A DNA stretch of 64,000 nt from Candidatus Thioglobus autotrophicus (GTDB taxonomy: Bacteria > Pseudomonadota > Gammaproteobacteria > PS1 > Pseudothioglobaceae). The position numbers were made by a program, and so were the translations under genes. Each line of letters begins with the position of its first letter. Position 1 is the stretch's first letter. Below the pieces are notes generated by a model, which was not told where the DNA came from, searched no databases, and saw nothing but the letters and a program-made list of their open reading frames with translations. Of the stretch, positions 7,802 to 19,211 are shown in pieces. The DNA is taken from assembly GCA_022448455.1 (NCBI GenBank), contig JAKUUR010000001.1:62001-126000 (forward strand), in the 5' to 3' direction.

Positions 7802-10117
7802 TTGGAGCAAGATATACAAGCAATTAAAGAAAAAAAAGTAGATCAAGATATACAAGTAATTAAAAGGGACGGAACAAGGGAATCTATTGACCTTGAAAAA
7901 ATTCACCGTGTTGTGCATTGGGCTTCACAAGATTTAGAAAATATTTCAGTTTCTCAAGTTGAAATTAACTCTCAGTTAGCCTTTTTTGATGGCATTAAAA
8001 CTGAAGACATTCACGAAACAATTATTAAATCTGCAGCTGATTTAATTTCAACAGATGTTCCAGATTATCAATACTTAGCAGCAAGACTTACTATATTTCA
8101 TTTAAGAAAAAAAGCATTCAAATCTTTTAATCCTCCATCGCTCATTCATCACGTAATAAATCTTACTGATTTGGGTATTTATGATAAAGATATTTTAAAA
8201 AAATATAATAAAACTGAGTTTAATGAACTTGACAATTATATTGATCATTGGCGTGATATGAATTTTTCCTATGCCGCTGTAAAACAATTAGAAGGTAAAT
8301 ATTTAGTTCAAAATCGTGTAACTGGAGAAATTTTTGAGTCTCCACAATTTCTCTATATGTTAGTTGGAATGTGTCTTTTTCAAGAGTATGAAGGAAAGTC
8401 AAGATTAGACATTGTAAAGCGTTTTTATGATGCCACCTCTACCTTTAAAATCTCATTACCAACACCAATTATGGCCGGTGTTCGTACTCCTACTCGACAA
8501 TTTTCTTCTTGTGTTTTGATAGAAACTGATGATGATCTTGATTCAATTAGTGCATCTTCAGCTGCAATTGTTAAATATGTTTCTCAACGTGCTGGAATAG
8601 GCATTAATGCTGGTAGAATTCGTGCACTCGGTAGTCCTATAAGGGGAGGTGAGGCTACCCATACTGGCTGCATTCCTTTTTTTAAACATTTTCATACAGC
8701 TGTTAAATCTTGCTCTCAAGGTGGAGTTAGAGGAGGAGCGGCCACCCTCTTCTACCCATTGTGGCACCTGGAAGTAGAAGCTTTATTGGTACTAAAAAAC
8801 AACACAGGTACTGATGAAAATAGGATTAGACATCTAGATTATGGAGTACAGTTTAACGGTTTAATGTATCAACGTTTTTTAGCTGATGGTGATATAACTC
8901 TATTTTCACCAAATGATGTTCCAGATTTGTATGATGCATTCTTTGCTGATCAAACTAAATTTAAAAAACTTTATGAAAAATATGAGAAAGACAAGACTAT
9001 TAGAAAAGAAAAAATAAAGGCTAGAGACTTATTTTCTAAGTTTATGAAAGAGCGAGCTAATACTGGTCGCATCTACCTTCAGAACGTAGACCATTGTAAT
9101 ACACATGGTGCTTTTGATGCCAACCTTGCTCCAATTAAACAATCTAACCTGTGCATGGAAATTACTCTGCCCACTAAGCCACTTTATTCTGTGCAGGATG
9201 AAAATGGTGAAGTGGCACTTTGTACTCTTTCAGCTGTTAACCTAGGTGCATTAGACAGTTTGGATGAATTAGAAGACATTACTGAAATTATTGTACGCTC
9301 ACTAGACTCTTTGCTAGACTATCAAAATTATCCTCTTAAAGCTGCTGAGTTAACGAGCAAGAATCGTCGCACTCTAGGTATTGGTGTAACTAATTTAGCT
9401 TATTATTTGGCTAAAAATAATGCTAAATATTCTGACGGTTCTGGTAATGAATTGATTCATAAAACCTTTGAAGCTCTTCAATTTTATTCCCTAAAAGCTT
9501 CAAATAAATTAGCTAATGATTTTGGCGCATGTCCTCTTTTTTCTGAAACACAATATGCGAAAGGTATTCTGCCTATCGATAGCTATAAAAAAGATATTGA
9601 TGAGTTTTGTGATACTAAACTAGATCTAGACTGGGACTCTTTACGTAAAGATATTAAAGCTACAGGCCTAAGAAACTCTACCCTAACAGCCCTAATGCCT
9701 TGTGAAAGCTCATCTCAAATTTCTAACTCAACTAACGGAATTGAACCTCCTAGAGGCTTTGTTTCTATCAAGCAATCGAAAGACGGAATATTAAAACAAG
9801 TCGTACCTGAATATGAAAAACTTCATAAAAAATATGAGTTACTATGGGACATTAAAGACAATGAAGGTTATCTGCAATTATGCGCCATTATGCAAAAATT
9901 TGTAGATCAATCTATTTCTACCAACACTCACTATGATCCTTCTCAATTTGAAGGGAGTAAGGTACCAATGAAGCTTTTCTTAATGGACCTTCTAAAGGCC
10001 TATAAATACGGTATAAAGACACTTTATTACCACACAACTAGAGATGGTGCGAGTGATGATCAGAATAACAATATGTCCACTGATGACGATTGTGAAGATG
10101 GCGCCTGTAAGCTCTAA
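7802..10117 (+). CDS. nrdA: Class Ia ribonucleoside-diphosphate reductase alpha subunit
   Basis: ATP-cone (VIKRDGTRESIDLEKIHRVVHWA), RNR catalytic core, C-terminal redox cysteines CEDGACKL; TTG start after AGGAGAGGAG. Confidence 0.95.
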   Translation: MEQDIQAIKEKKVDQDIQVIKRDGTRESIDLEKIHRVVHWASQDLENISVSQVEINSQLAFFDGIKTEDIHETIIKSAADLISTDVPDYQYLAARLTIFHLRKKAFKSFNPPSLIHHVINLTDLGIYDKDILKKYNKTEFNELDNYIDHWRDMNFSYAAVKQLEGKYLVQNRVTGEIFESPQFLYMLVGMCLFQEYEGKSRLDIVKRFYDATSTFKISLPTPIMAGVRTPTRQFSSCVLIETDDDLDSISASSAAIVKYVSQRAGIGINAGRIRALGSPIRGGEATHTGCIPFFKHFHTAVKSCSQGGVRGGAATLFYPLWHLEVEALLVLKNNTGTDENRIRHLDYGVQFNGLMYQRFLADGDITLFSPNDVPDLYDAFFADQTKFKKLYEKYEKDKTIRKEKIKARDLFSKFMKERANTGRIYLQNVDHCNTHGAFDANLAPIKQSNLCMEITLPTKPLYSVQDENGEVALCTLSAVNLGALDSLDELEDITEIIVRSLDSLLDYQNYPLKAAELTSKNRRTLGIGVTNLAYYLAKNNAKYSDGSGNELIHKTFEALQFYSLKASNKLANDFGACPLFSETQYAKGILPIDSYKKDIDEFCDTKLDLDWDSLRKDIKATGLRNSTLTALMPCESSSQISNSTNGIEPPRGFVSIKQSKDGILKQVVPEYEKLHKKYELLWDIKDNEGYLQLCAIMQKFVDQSISTNTHYDPSQFEGSKVPMKLFLMDLLKAYKYGIKTLYYHTTRDGASDDQNNNMSTDDDCEDGACKL

Positions 10118-10126
10118 TAGTGAATC

Positions 10127-11263
10127 ATGTCATATAGCATCTTCAATCAAACAGTAAGCGATACATTAACTGAGCCAATGTTTTTTGGTAGTTCAGTTAA
10201 CGTTGCACGTTTTGATCAACAAAAATTTGAAATATTTGAAAAGCTTACAGAAAAACAACTTTCTTTTTTTTGGCGCCCTGAAGAAATTGATGTGTCTAAA
10301 GATAAGATAGATTTTGAAAAATTAAGGCCCAATGAAAAGCATATTTTTATTTCCAATTTACAGTACCAAATCTTACTTGATTCTGTCCAAGGTCGCTCAC
10401 CAAACATTGCCTTTTTACCCATAGTTTCATTGCCAGAATTAGAAAACTGGATTGAAACCTGGTCATTTTCTGAGACAATCCATTCTCGGTCTTATACTCA
10501 TATTATTAGAGCGATAATGAATGAGCCAGGCGTAGTTTTTGATGAAATAATGAAGACTGATGAAATTATTCAACGTGCTACAAGTGTTTCTGAGCACTAT
10601 GATGAATTAATCAAATATTCTCAAGCCTACTTACTTCATGGTGAAGGTAAACTTGAATTTAATAATGAAAAACTTGATGTCAGTCTATATGGCCTAAAGC
10701 GACTTCTTTATTTAACTATCATATCAGTTAATATCCTAGAAGCAATCCGCTTTTATGTAAGCTTTGCTTGTTCATTTGCCTTTGCTGAGAGAAAAGTTAT
10801 GGAAGGTAATGCAAAAATTATCAAATTAATTGCTCGTGATGAAGCTTTGCATTTAACAGGCACTCAACACATGATCAATTTAATGCGAGATGGTAAAGAC
10901 GATCCAGACATGAAAAAAATCGCTAAAGAGTGTGAATCTGAAGTAATACAAATGTTTAAAGATGGAGCTAAACAAGAAAAAGAATGGGCAGAATACTTGT
11001 TTCGCGACGGTTCAATGATAGGCCTAAATGCTGAAATACTTAAACAATATCTAGAGTACATTACCAATGTACGAATGTCAGCATTAAATATGAAACCTAT
11101 TTTTAAACAAAATACCAACCCTCTTCCATGGTTGAACCACTGGCTAGATTCTGACAATGTTCAAGTTGCACCTCAAGAAACAGAGATAACCTCTTATTTA
11201 GTAAGCGCCATTGATAACACAATGAGCTCAGAGGATGAAGACTTTAGTGACTTTAAGTTATAA
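10127..11263 (+). CDS. nrdB: Ribonucleoside-diphosphate reductase beta subunit
   Basis: [47 protein letters not shown] ligand motifs. Confidence 0.95.
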   Translation: MSYSIFNQTVSDTLTEPMFFGSSVNVARFDQQKFEIFEKLTEKQLSFFWRPEEIDVSKDKIDFEKLRPNEKHIFISNLQYQILLDSVQGRSPNIAFLPIVSLPELENWIETWSFSETIHSRSYTHIIRAIMNEPGVVFDEIMKTDEIIQRATSVSEHYDELIKYSQAYLLHGEGKLEFNNEKLDVSLYGLKRLLYLTIISVNILEAIRFYVSFACSFAFAERKVMEGNAKIIKLIARDEALHLTGTQHMINLMRDGKDDPDMKKIAKECESEVIQMFKDGAKQEKEWAEYLFRDGSMIGLNAEILKQYLEYITNVRMSALNMKPIFKQNTNPLPWLNHWLDSDNVQVAPQETEITSYLVSAIDNTMSSEDEDFSDFKL

Positions 11264-11280
11264 ATGTTGCCATTAATTAG

Positions 11281-11544
11281 ATGTTCAGAATTGATGTTGA
11301 CAATATTAATGGAAAGACAGAGTCGCTTTATGTTTTTGGTGACAAATCAATCTTAACCGAACTTGAGGCACATAACGTGCTTATAAACTATAGTTGCAGG
11401 CAGGGTCATTGTGGTAGCTGTATTTTAAAATTGGTAGATGGTGAAGTGCTTCACCAGGAATGTCTTGTTCCACTCTCTGAAGGAGAGGTACTCGCTTGCC
11501 AATCAAAACCAATAACCGACATTAAGATCACAACCAAAGATTAA
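11281..11544 (+). CDS. 2Fe-2S ferredoxin, YfaE-like (class I RNR cofactor maintenance)
   Basis: NYSCRQGHCGSCILKLVDGEV...LACQSKP cysteine motif; directly downstream of nrdB. Confidence 0.88.
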   Translation: MFRIDVDNINGKTESLYVFGDKSILTELEAHNVLINYSCRQGHCGSCILKLVDGEVLHQECLVPLSEGEVLACQSKPITDIKITTKD

Positions 11545-12632
11545 ACTGTTTTTTCCAGATATTCAAAAACAGCTCTGGAGTCGCCCTGAAATATTATTCT
11601 GTGCTTTTTCTTATTGATTTGATAGTTGTACATTGGATCATAATAGTCCACCAAAAGTGACTCAATAAGGGGAACGTATTCACTTAAATCATTCAACTTC
11701 TGATGCTTTTGAATCGCATTGTTGAGAACCTTTAAGAGCTCTTTGTAACGAACACCCCCTAAACGTTTTTGAATTTTAAAAAGACTATTTTTCCAATAAT
11801 TAGCATAATTTTCAAAACCATTATTACTGTCAACTGAGCAATAGTTATCAAGCATATCAGTAACATATGTTTTGAGGCTTAGTTTTACGCGCTGCTCAAG
11901 ATTTGCTGTTAGCACAACTATATTCGACTTAAGGGATCTATTTTTTAGGCTGTGAGGTAAATATATAGTTCCAATATTATTACCTTCATCTTCAATCAAT
12001 AAAAAGCTATTTTTTTGTTTTTGAATCAGTTCAATAGCTAGAGAATTTTCAAAATCTATTTGTGTTGGTTGAGCACTGATATTATTTCCAAATGCGGAGC
12101 CTCTATGATTAGCTAAACCCTCTAAATCAATTTTATTACGAAATTTATTGAGCAATGAAGTTTTACCACAACCCGTCTGTCCTCCCATGACAATAAAATT
12201 ATTACTATTAGTGATACGGTTAGATTCTTCTATAAGGTAACGACGCATAGCCTTATATCCGCCCTTAACTCTAGGATAAGTTATACCTGAATAATCAAAA
12301 ATCCATTGCTGTGCAATTTTTGATCTTAATCCTCCTCGAAAACAATAAAGAGCTCCTGATGGATTCTGATTAATAAAGTCCAGCCAATCATTAATTCTTT
12401 GATTTTTAATCTTACCACTGACTAATTGGCGCCCCAATTCTATTGCAGAAAGTTGACCGCTCTTTTTGAAGCTGCGTCCAACTAGATGTCTCTCATTGTC
12501 AGTCATTAAAGGAGCATTGAAAACACCTGGGAAAGATCCTCGACTATATTCAACAGGTGCACGGACATCCATTAATGGTGTATTGATTTGAAATAACAGC
12601 TGAAAATTATCTAACTCTACTTGATCAATCAT
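11541..12632 (-). CDS. mnmH: tRNA 2-selenouridine synthase
   Basis: Rhodanese-like N-terminus ([31 protein letters not shown]), CFRGGLRS, then P-loop [12 protein letters not shown]. Confidence 0.93.
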   Translation of the reverse strand: MIDQVELDNFQLLFQINTPLMDVRAPVEYSRGSFPGVFNAPLMTDNERHLVGRSFKKSGQLSAIELGRQLVSGKIKNQRINDWLDFINQNPSGALYCFRGGLRSKIAQQWIFDYSGITYPRVKGGYKAMRRYLIEESNRITNSNNFIVMGGQTGCGKTSLLNKFRNKIDLEGLANHRGSAFGNNISAQPTQIDFENSLAIELIQKQKNSFLLIEDEGNNIGTIYLPHSLKNRSLKSNIVVLTANLEQRVKLSLKTYVTDMLDNYCSVDSNNGFENYANYWKNSLFKIQKRLGGVRYKELLKVLNNAIQKHQKLNDLSEYVPLIESLLVDYYDPMYNYQINKKKHRIIFQGDSRAVFEYLEKTV

Positions 12633-13684
12633 TCTATATGAACTACCTCTTTCGTTGAATTAAGTTCAGTAATTTTTCCTATAGACCTCAGGTTTATTTG
12701 GTGGCTTTTAAGGAGTTCATGAAAATCAACTAAAGATTCATCAGAAACTGTTACCAAGAGACCACCACTAGTTTGTGGATCACACAACACAGTATTTTGA
12801 AGTATGGTTAATTTATTAAAGAAATGTCCATAGCTATCATAGTTTCTTTGCGTCCCGCCAGGTACACAGCCTTTATCAATATAGCTATAAATATTTGATA
12901 ATAAAGGCAAATCATTAAAACAAACTGTCGCTCCAACTTTACTACCCTGACAGACTTCTAAAAGGTGGCCTGCCAGACCAAATCCAGTAACATCGGTAAT
13001 CGCATTAACGCCGGGAATTTTAGCTATTTTAGAACCGATATCATTTAATTGACACATCTGTTCAACAGCCTGCTTATAGTCATTAGAAGTAACTTTTTTC
13101 TGTATTTGTGCAGTTGACAAGATACCCAATCCTAGTGGCTTTGTTAAAAAAATAGAATCACCAATCTGAGCACCGGTATTTCTTTTTAAGTGTTCAATTT
13201 TGACGATTCCAGAAACCGATAAACCAAAGATGGGTTCAGGGGAGTCAATGCTGTGGCCTCCAGCAAGGCTAATACCTGCTTTTGTACATGCTGCCCTACC
13301 CCCTTCAATCACTTTAGCGCCAATTTCAGCAGGAAGCTTATCTATCGGCCAACCGAATATAGCTATAGCCATCAACGGTTTACCACCCATAGCATAAATA
13401 TCACTAAGCGCATTGCATCCTGAGATCATACCAAAGGTGTAAGGGTCATCAACGATTGGCATAAAAAAATCAGTAGTGCTGATTAACGCTCTCCCATCCC
13501 CAAGGTCATAAACCGCAGCATCATCTCTCGACTCGTTACCTACAATTAAGCTAGAATCAATAATTTGATCTTGAGCCTGCCCAAGTATCTCATTTAGCAA
13601 TTTAGGTGAAATCTTACAGCCACAGCCTGCTCCATGACTATATTCTGTCAATCTCACTGAAGAAATATCTGTCTTAGAATTCAA
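12629..13684 (-). CDS. selD: Selenide, water dikinase (Cys form)
   Basis: [13 protein letters not shown] catalytic region with Cys rather than an in-frame UGA; 4-bp overlap with mnmH. Confidence 0.94.
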   Translation of the reverse strand: MNSKTDISSVRLTEYSHGAGCGCKISPKLLNEILGQAQDQIIDSSLIVGNESRDDAAVYDLGDGRALISTTDFFMPIVDDPYTFGMISGCNALSDIYAMGGKPLMAIAIFGWPIDKLPAEIGAKVIEGGRAACTKAGISLAGGHSIDSPEPIFGLSVSGIVKIEHLKRNTGAQIGDSIFLTKPLGLGILSTAQIQKKVTSNDYKQAVEQMCQLNDIGSKIAKIPGVNAITDVTGFGLAGHLLEVCQGSKVGATVCFNDLPLLSNIYSYIDKGCVPGGTQRNYDSYGHFFNKLTILQNTVLCDPQTSGGLLVTVSDESLVDFHELLKSHQINLRSIGKITELNSTKEVVHIE

Positions 13685-13696
13685 AAGTAATAGATC

Positions 13697-14374
13697 CTAA
13701 CCAATCTGGGCATACTTTAATTCGAGTTTTTGATAGAGCCCACTTGGAGAAATACTGGGATTTTCATCCATGATTTTAAATGCAACGACATTGTCCTCAA
13801 CTGTATCCCATAACTTAATGTAAGATCCATCTTTATAGCCATGCTGTTGCCTGAATGTATTGAGTTGATTCTTGACAACATAGCGCTTGTATAATTCCCC
13901 AATATCCATATCTACTTCTGATATTGCAGTAAAAAAAAGATCAGTGATATCACGAATATTATTGATCTTAGGGTCAATATTGGAGGCAACAGAGAGAACC
14001 AACATTTTTTCTAATGTGTCTATCAAAACTTCATTATTAAAGTCTCCTTGCGGATTTAATTTCAAATATTTATTTGCGTAATTTTCATCTTTTATTCGAA
14101 TTGATTCGGACATGATGAAATGCCAAATATCAACCAACTCTACCCTAATATTAGCCCAATCTGGTTCAGTATTGATGCTCTTCCAATGCTTCCAATTAAA
14201 CGAATCTATAGCCTCTGCAGTCTCCATATAGATGCAACGGTACCATGAAATCTTTCTGTTTTCTTTGGTAATACCATCAACCCACATAACACCATTAGTG
14301 TGGTCATTTAACTGTCTTTGAAGGTCGAACATTTGCTCAATATAATTCATAATAAACAAGCTAAGGATGTTCAA
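13697..14374 (-). CDS. Dimeric (all-alpha, MazG-superfamily) dUTP diphosphatase
   Basis: MFDLQRQLNDHTNG...WVDGITKENRKISWYRCIYMETAEAIDSFNWKHWKS...VELVDIWHF carrying ExxE and ExxD metal motifs; probable start ATG near 14350. Confidence 0.78.
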   Translation of the reverse strand: MNILSLFIMNYIEQMFDLQRQLNDHTNGVMWVDGITKENRKISWYRCIYMETAEAIDSFNWKHWKSINTEPDWANIRVELVDIWHFIMSESIRIKDENYANKYLKLNPQGDFNNEVLIDTLEKMLVLSVASNIDPKINNIRDITDLFFTAISEVDMDIGELYKRYVVKNQLNTFRQQHGYKDGSYIKLWDTVEDNVVAFKIMDENPSISPSGLYQKLELKYAQIG

Positions 14375-14406
14375 TAAATTTGATTATAGTCTATTCAATT
14401 ATTCGC

Positions 14407-14724
14407 TTAATATCTTTCTACCGTAGTATCAATTTCTAGCGCCCAAGCGTCGATACCTCCTTGGAGATTCGCAAGAGATTGAAATCCTTTTGATAATAGA
14501 AAATCAGCTACATTCATAGAACGAATACCACTATGGCAATATAAAGCTATCTTATTATCCTTATTTAAATTTACATAACTCTTGGCAATCTCACCCATGG
14601 GCATTAGAATAGCGCCCTTTATTTGACAAATATCAAACTCCCATTGCTCACGCACATCAACTAAAGTAACCTCATCTTCTACCAAATAATCTTTAAATTC
14701 TTTAGGAGTCAAGTCTTGAATCAT
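14407..14724 (-). CDS. Rhodanese-like domain protein
   Basis: TLVDVREQWEFDICQIKGAILMPMGEI...ALYCHSGIRSMNVADFL with the catalytic Cys loop. Confidence 0.88.
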   Translation of the reverse strand: MIQDLTPKEFKDYLVEDEVTLVDVREQWEFDICQIKGAILMPMGEIAKSYVNLNKDNKIALYCHSGIRSMNVADFLLSKGFQSLANLQGGIDAWALEIDTTVERY

Positions 14725-14786
14725 AATTATTTAAGCTCTCTAAACGAGATTTACAATATAAATACTAATAACATTTTATTCTTATC

Positions 14787-15095
14787 ATGCTAGCATTAGT
14801 AAGTTTCATGGGTAAAATTTCAATTGTGGCTAATACAAAAGAAGATATTTTTAATTTCCCCTGTGAATACCCAATTAAAGTTTTTGGTGCAAACCAACCC
14901 GACTTTGAAAAAACAGTTTGCAATATTGTGGAAACTCATATTGGAAAATTACATGCAAACCAAACTGCCATTAAATATAGCTCTAAGGGTAAATATATCT
15001 CTTTAACTGTGCGAATTATTGCGACAAGTCGCCAACAACTAGACACCATTAACCAAGATCTTCAGAGTTGTCCATTAGTGTCATACCTCTTATAA
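14787..15095 (+). CDS. ybeD: DUF493 / YbeD-like protein
   Basis: [28 protein letters not shown]...[24 protein letters not shown]; upstream of lipB. Confidence 0.85.
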   Translation: MLALVSFMGKISIVANTKEDIFNFPCEYPIKVFGANQPDFEKTVCNIVETHIGKLHANQTAIKYSSKGKYISLTVRIIATSRQQLDTINQDLQSCPLVSYLL

Positions 15096-15102
15096 TAGTC
15101 TT

Positions 15103-15720
15103 GTGATTAAAGTTCGCTCAAAAGGCCTTCAGGATTATCTTAAAACTTGGGAGGAGATGAAATATTTTACTGAAAATAGGGATCCTGATACCCTCGATGA
15201 ACTTTGGACTCTAGAACATAATAGTGTTTTCACGCAAGGCCTTTCTGGGAAACCAGAACACCTACTCAAAGCAACTCAAATCCCTATTGTTCAATCTGAT
15301 CGAGGCGGTCAAATTACCTATCACGCACCAGGCCAATTAGTAATCTACTGTCTTATAGATATAAAAAGACTGGGCATAGGAATCAAAAAAATGGTCTCTA
15401 TGATCGAGCAATCATTAATTGAATTATTGTCAAGTTATGACATTAAAGCACATACCTTAAAGGGTGCTCCAGGAGTTTATGTAAATGACTCTAAAATTGC
15501 AGCTTTAGGGCTCAAAGTGAAACACGGAAGAACTTATCATGGATTAAGTCTCAATATTGATATGGACCTTTCTCCTTATAAGTTAATAAACCCTTGTGGA
15601 TATAGTGATTTGAAGGTCACGCAAATGCGTAATCTAACGGATAATATCCTCAGTATTTCTGATATTCAACATGAATTGTCAGAGCATCTAATAAACTCAG
15701 TTGAAAAAACTCAAAATTAA
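15103..15720 (+). CDS. lipB: Lipoyl(octanoyl) transferase
   Basis: [55 protein letters not shown] start. Confidence 0.93.
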   Translation: MIKVRSKGLQDYLKTWEEMKYFTENRDPDTLDELWTLEHNSVFTQGLSGKPEHLLKATQIPIVQSDRGGQITYHAPGQLVIYCLIDIKRLGIGIKKMVSMIEQSLIELLSSYDIKAHTLKGAPGVYVNDSKIAALGLKVKHGRTYHGLSLNIDMDLSPYKLINPCGYSDLKVTQMRNLTDNILSISDIQHELSEHLINSVEKTQN

Positions 15721-15837
15721 ACCCTTAAAAGGTCAATTTAACAAAATAAAATTGATGGTAACATTGAATTTTATTAACGTCTAAGTAGCAACTATCAGGG
15801 TATAAATACAGATGGACAAAAAGAGAGACATCAAATT

Positions 15838-17070
15838 ATGGTTTCACTAAAACCATTCAAAGGAACTAGACCATTTAATGAGGATGCTATAAATATTATA
15901 GCGCCCTCAACAGATCACTTGTCTGAAGAAAACATTGATTTAATATCCAATAAAAATTACTGGAATTATTTAAAAGTTTTAAATCCCGTTGGACAACTTA
16001 AAGAATCTGGAACGTTACTTGCCGCTAAAAATCATTTCAATGAAATGAAAAAAAATGAAGTTATAAAACAAGACGATAAATTGTCTTTTTATATTTATCA
16101 GATCTCACAAGAAGACCATACTCAATTAGGATTTCTAGCTTTAGCCAATATTAATGATTTTTTGTCCCACAAGATTAAAGGTCATGAGAATACGCAATTA
16201 AAAAGAATGAATGAAAGAGCTGAACAAATGACTAACATTGAAACTCAAATCGGTCCTATTTATATGTCTTACCCCGATGATATAAAAATTCAAGAATTGT
16301 TAGAAAGTTTTACTTTACTAGAACCCCATTATGACTTTGAATCTTTCGACCATTCTCGTCACCAACTATGGTGTATAAGCGATCCTAATGATATTGAAAT
16401 AATTTCTAAACAACTAAGATCTATAGACTCTTTATATATTGCAGATGGCCATCATAGGATGGGGGCTATGAATATCATCTCTCAAAATTATAAAAAATAT
16501 GGGTCTCAAAGTAAGCAAAACAGAAACTGTGATGGGGTTATGATAGCTGCCTTTCCAGCAGAGCAGTCAAAAATATATGATTACAATAGAGTGATTAAAG
16601 ATTTGAATGGTCTTTCAAAACATGATTTTTTAGATAAGCTCAAAGAAAATTTTAAAGTTACAATCAGCGATTCCGCTTTTAAGCCTAAAAGCAATAGACA
16701 ATTTGGCATGTATCATCATGGCAAATGGTATTCACTGGAGTTTATCGGCAATATTCCTGATGAAAATGATATTTTATCTTTATTGGATATTAGCATAATC
16801 AATAATTATTGTTTAATACCTATACTAGGTATCAAGGATACTATTAATGATGAGAGGATTAGATTTATTGCAGGCTGTCATGGATTAACTGCTCTAGAAA
16901 AAAAAGTAAAGGAAAATTATGACAGTGTAGCATTTTCATTCTTTCCATCACACATTCAAGAAGTTATGAAAGTGGCTGATAATAAATTAACTATGCCCCC
17001 TAAATCAACATGGTTCGACCCTAAACCCTTGGACGGCTTAGTTGTATATGAATTTAACCAGGAGAATTAA
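15838..17070 (+). CDS. DUF1015 family protein
   Basis: LKPFKGTRPF...YIADGHHRMGAM motif; upstream of serC/serA. Confidence 0.85.
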   Translation: MVSLKPFKGTRPFNEDAINIIAPSTDHLSEENIDLISNKNYWNYLKVLNPVGQLKESGTLLAAKNHFNEMKKNEVIKQDDKLSFYIYQISQEDHTQLGFLALANINDFLSHKIKGHENTQLKRMNERAEQMTNIETQIGPIYMSYPDDIKIQELLESFTLLEPHYDFESFDHSRHQLWCISDPNDIEIISKQLRSIDSLYIADGHHRMGAMNIISQNYKKYGSQSKQNRNCDGVMIAAFPAEQSKIYDYNRVIKDLNGLSKHDFLDKLKENFKVTISDSAFKPKSNRQFGMYHHGKWYSLEFIGNIPDENDILSLLDISIINNYCLIPILGIKDTINDERIRFIAGCHGLTALEKKVKENYDSVAFSFFPSHIQEVMKVADNKLTMPPKSTWFDPKPLDGLVVYEFNQEN

Positions 17071-17073
17071 CTA

Positions 17074-18231
17074 ATGAATTTGCCAGATATCAGGCCAGAT
17101 AACCCTAATTTTTCAAGTGGTCCATGTTCAAAAAGACCTAATTGGTCAATAAATAATTTGGAGGGAGCTTTATTAGGTAGATCTCATAGGACTCCTAAAT
17201 GTAAAGATAAATTAAAAGAAGTAATTACTAAATCTAAGTCAATACTTGGCCTTCCTGATGACTATCACGTGGGCATTATGCCAGGTTCTGATACTGGAGC
17301 ACTAGAGGCAGCAATGTGGTGTTTACTCGGTAATAGAGGAGTTGAAATTCTTGCTTGGGAAAATTTTGGTAAAGATTGGGTTTTAGATGTTGTTGATGAA
17401 TTGAAAATTGTAGACAAGAACATTCATTTAGCACCTTATGGTGAATTGCCAGATTTAAGTAAAGTTGATTTTTCTAGAGATGTAATTTTTACATGGAATG
17501 GAACTACTTCAGGAATTAAAGTCCCTAATGGTGACTGGATACCTGACAATAGAGAAGGTCTTACAATATGTGATGCTACTTCTGCTGTTTTTGCAATGCC
17601 TGTTGATTATAAAAAATGCGATGTTATAACTTGGTCATGGCAAAAAGCTCTTGGTGGAGAGGCTGCACATGGAATGATTGCATTGTCTCCAAGAGCAGTT
17701 GAAAGATTAGAAAATCATCAGCCAACGTGGCCTGTACCAAAAGTCTTTAGAATGGCGTCTAAAAAGAAATTCATATCAGGAATTTTTGAAGGTAGCACTA
17801 TTAATACCCCTTCAATGCTATGTGTTGAAGATGCTATTGATGTATTAAATTGGGCTGAAGATATTGGCGGGCTTGAAGCTTTAATTAAAAGGTCGGAAGA
17901 ATCATTTAACAATATAGATAGTTGGATAAATGAAACAAGTTGGGTGGAATTTTTATCCAAAGATCCAGATTTAAGGTCCAATACAAGTATTACCTTTAAA
18001 ATTAGTGAAAGTTGGTTTCTTGAAAAGGATGAAAAACAACAAAAGGAAATAATGAAAGAGATAATTAGTTTATTGATGAAAGAAAAAGTAGCTTTTGATA
18101 TTAATGGTTACGCAAAAGCTCCACCATCCTTTAGAGTTTGGGGCGGAGGTACAGTAGAGCCAGATAATATAAAGAAACTACTTCCATGGATAGATTGGGC
18201 TTATCACCAAGTAAGGTCTAATTATGCTTAA
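17074..18231 (+). CDS. serC: Phosphoserine aminotransferase (Methanosarcina/alphaproteobacterial-like type)
   Basis: NFSSGPCSKRPNW...LLGRSHRTPKCKDKL...ITWSWQKALGGEAAHGMIALSPRAVERL. Confidence 0.88.
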   Translation: MNLPDIRPDNPNFSSGPCSKRPNWSINNLEGALLGRSHRTPKCKDKLKEVITKSKSILGLPDDYHVGIMPGSDTGALEAAMWCLLGNRGVEILAWENFGKDWVLDVVDELKIVDKNIHLAPYGELPDLSKVDFSRDVIFTWNGTTSGIKVPNGDWIPDNREGLTICDATSAVFAMPVDYKKCDVITWSWQKALGGEAAHGMIALSPRAVERLENHQPTWPVPKVFRMASKKKFISGIFEGSTINTPSMLCVEDAIDVLNWAEDIGGLEALIKRSEESFNNIDSWINETSWVEFLSKDPDLRSNTSITFKISESWFLEKDEKQQKEIMKEIISLLMKEKVAFDINGYAKAPPSFRVWGGGTVEPDNIKKLLPWIDWAYHQVRSNYA

Positions 18232-19159
18232 AGTTCTTATTTCAGACCCAATGAGCGACGTTGCAGAGCAAATATTTGAGAAAAAAAATATTTCAGTTGA
18301 TGTAATAACAGGTTTATCTGAAGAGGCGCTGATTAAAATCATTCCTGAATACGACGGCCTACTTGTTAGATCAGCCACTAAAGTAACAAAAAATATTCTT
18401 GCTGCTGCCACGAAACTAAAAGCCATCGCTAGAGCTGGTGCAGGTGTAGACAATATCAATCTAGTGACAGCAAAAGAAAACGGTGTGGTGGTAATGAACA
18501 CACCAGGTGGTAACACCAATGCAACAGCAGAGCATGCGTTTGCTTTAATTATGGCGGCATTAAGAAAAATTCCTTTTGCAGATGAAACAACGCATAGAGG
18601 TGAATGGCAGAAAAAGACCATTAAAGGCAATGAGCTTTCCAAAAAAAACCTTGGTATCGTTGGTTTCGGAAACGTGGGAGTCAGACTGAGTAATTTGGTT
18701 AAAGGCTTTGATGTGAATGTTTTAGTTTATTCTAAATCATTAGAATCGAGACAAGCAGATTTTCCACATGTAAAAAATGTTAGCTTTGATGAGCTAATTA
18801 GCACAAGTGACATTATTAGTTTCCATGGAAAAGCAACTGCTGATGGTAAACCTTTACTTAGTAAAGAACACTACGCAAAGATTAAACCTTCAGCTTTAAT
18901 TATCAATGTAGCACGTGGTAATATTGTTGATGAAAGTGACTTAAATGACGCCTTAAATAAAGGCTTGATTGCTGGTGCGGCATTAGACGTATACTCAACT
19001 GAGCCTGCTAAAGAAAACGTTTTATTTAATAACCCCAAAGTGATATTAACACCTCACATTGCTGCTTCGACTGCTGAAGCATCGATTGTAGTTGCTGAAA
19101 TGGCAGCCAATCAGGTTAGTGATTACTTGTTAGACGGAAATTCGATTCATACTGTATAG
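18224..19159 (+). CDS. serA: D-3-phosphoglycerate dehydrogenase, short form without ACT/ASB domain
   Basis: VLISDPMSDVAEQIFEKKNISVDV...ARAGAGVDNINL...LGIVGFGNVGVRLS...VARGNIVDESDL...LTPHIAASTAEA; 311 aa. Confidence 0.85.
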   Translation: MLKVLISDPMSDVAEQIFEKKNISVDVITGLSEEALIKIIPEYDGLLVRSATKVTKNILAAATKLKAIARAGAGVDNINLVTAKENGVVVMNTPGGNTNATAEHAFALIMAALRKIPFADETTHRGEWQKKTIKGNELSKKNLGIVGFGNVGVRLSNLVKGFDVNVLVYSKSLESRQADFPHVKNVSFDELISTSDIISFHGKATADGKPLLSKEHYAKIKPSALIINVARGNIVDESDLNDALNKGLIAGAALDVYSTEPAKENVLFNNPKVILTPHIAASTAEASIVVAEMAANQVSDYLLDGNSIHTV

Positions 19160-19211
19160 TATTTTTTTTATTCGTTTAATACTGAGTTGTTTGTAAATTC
19201 AGTTAAATTTT

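Noticed and set aside
13200-13397. Plus-strand 65-aa ORF inside selD
   Set aside because: Antisense shadow ORF of a strongly conserved CDS.
12629-13684. Possible selenocysteine in SelD
   Set aside because: The active-site region reads GAGCGCK with Cys codons and no in-frame UGA.
15745-15775. AATAAAATT...AATTTTATT inverted repeat after lipB
   Set aside because: AT-only arms without a T-run; not convincing as a terminator or an insertion boundary by itself.
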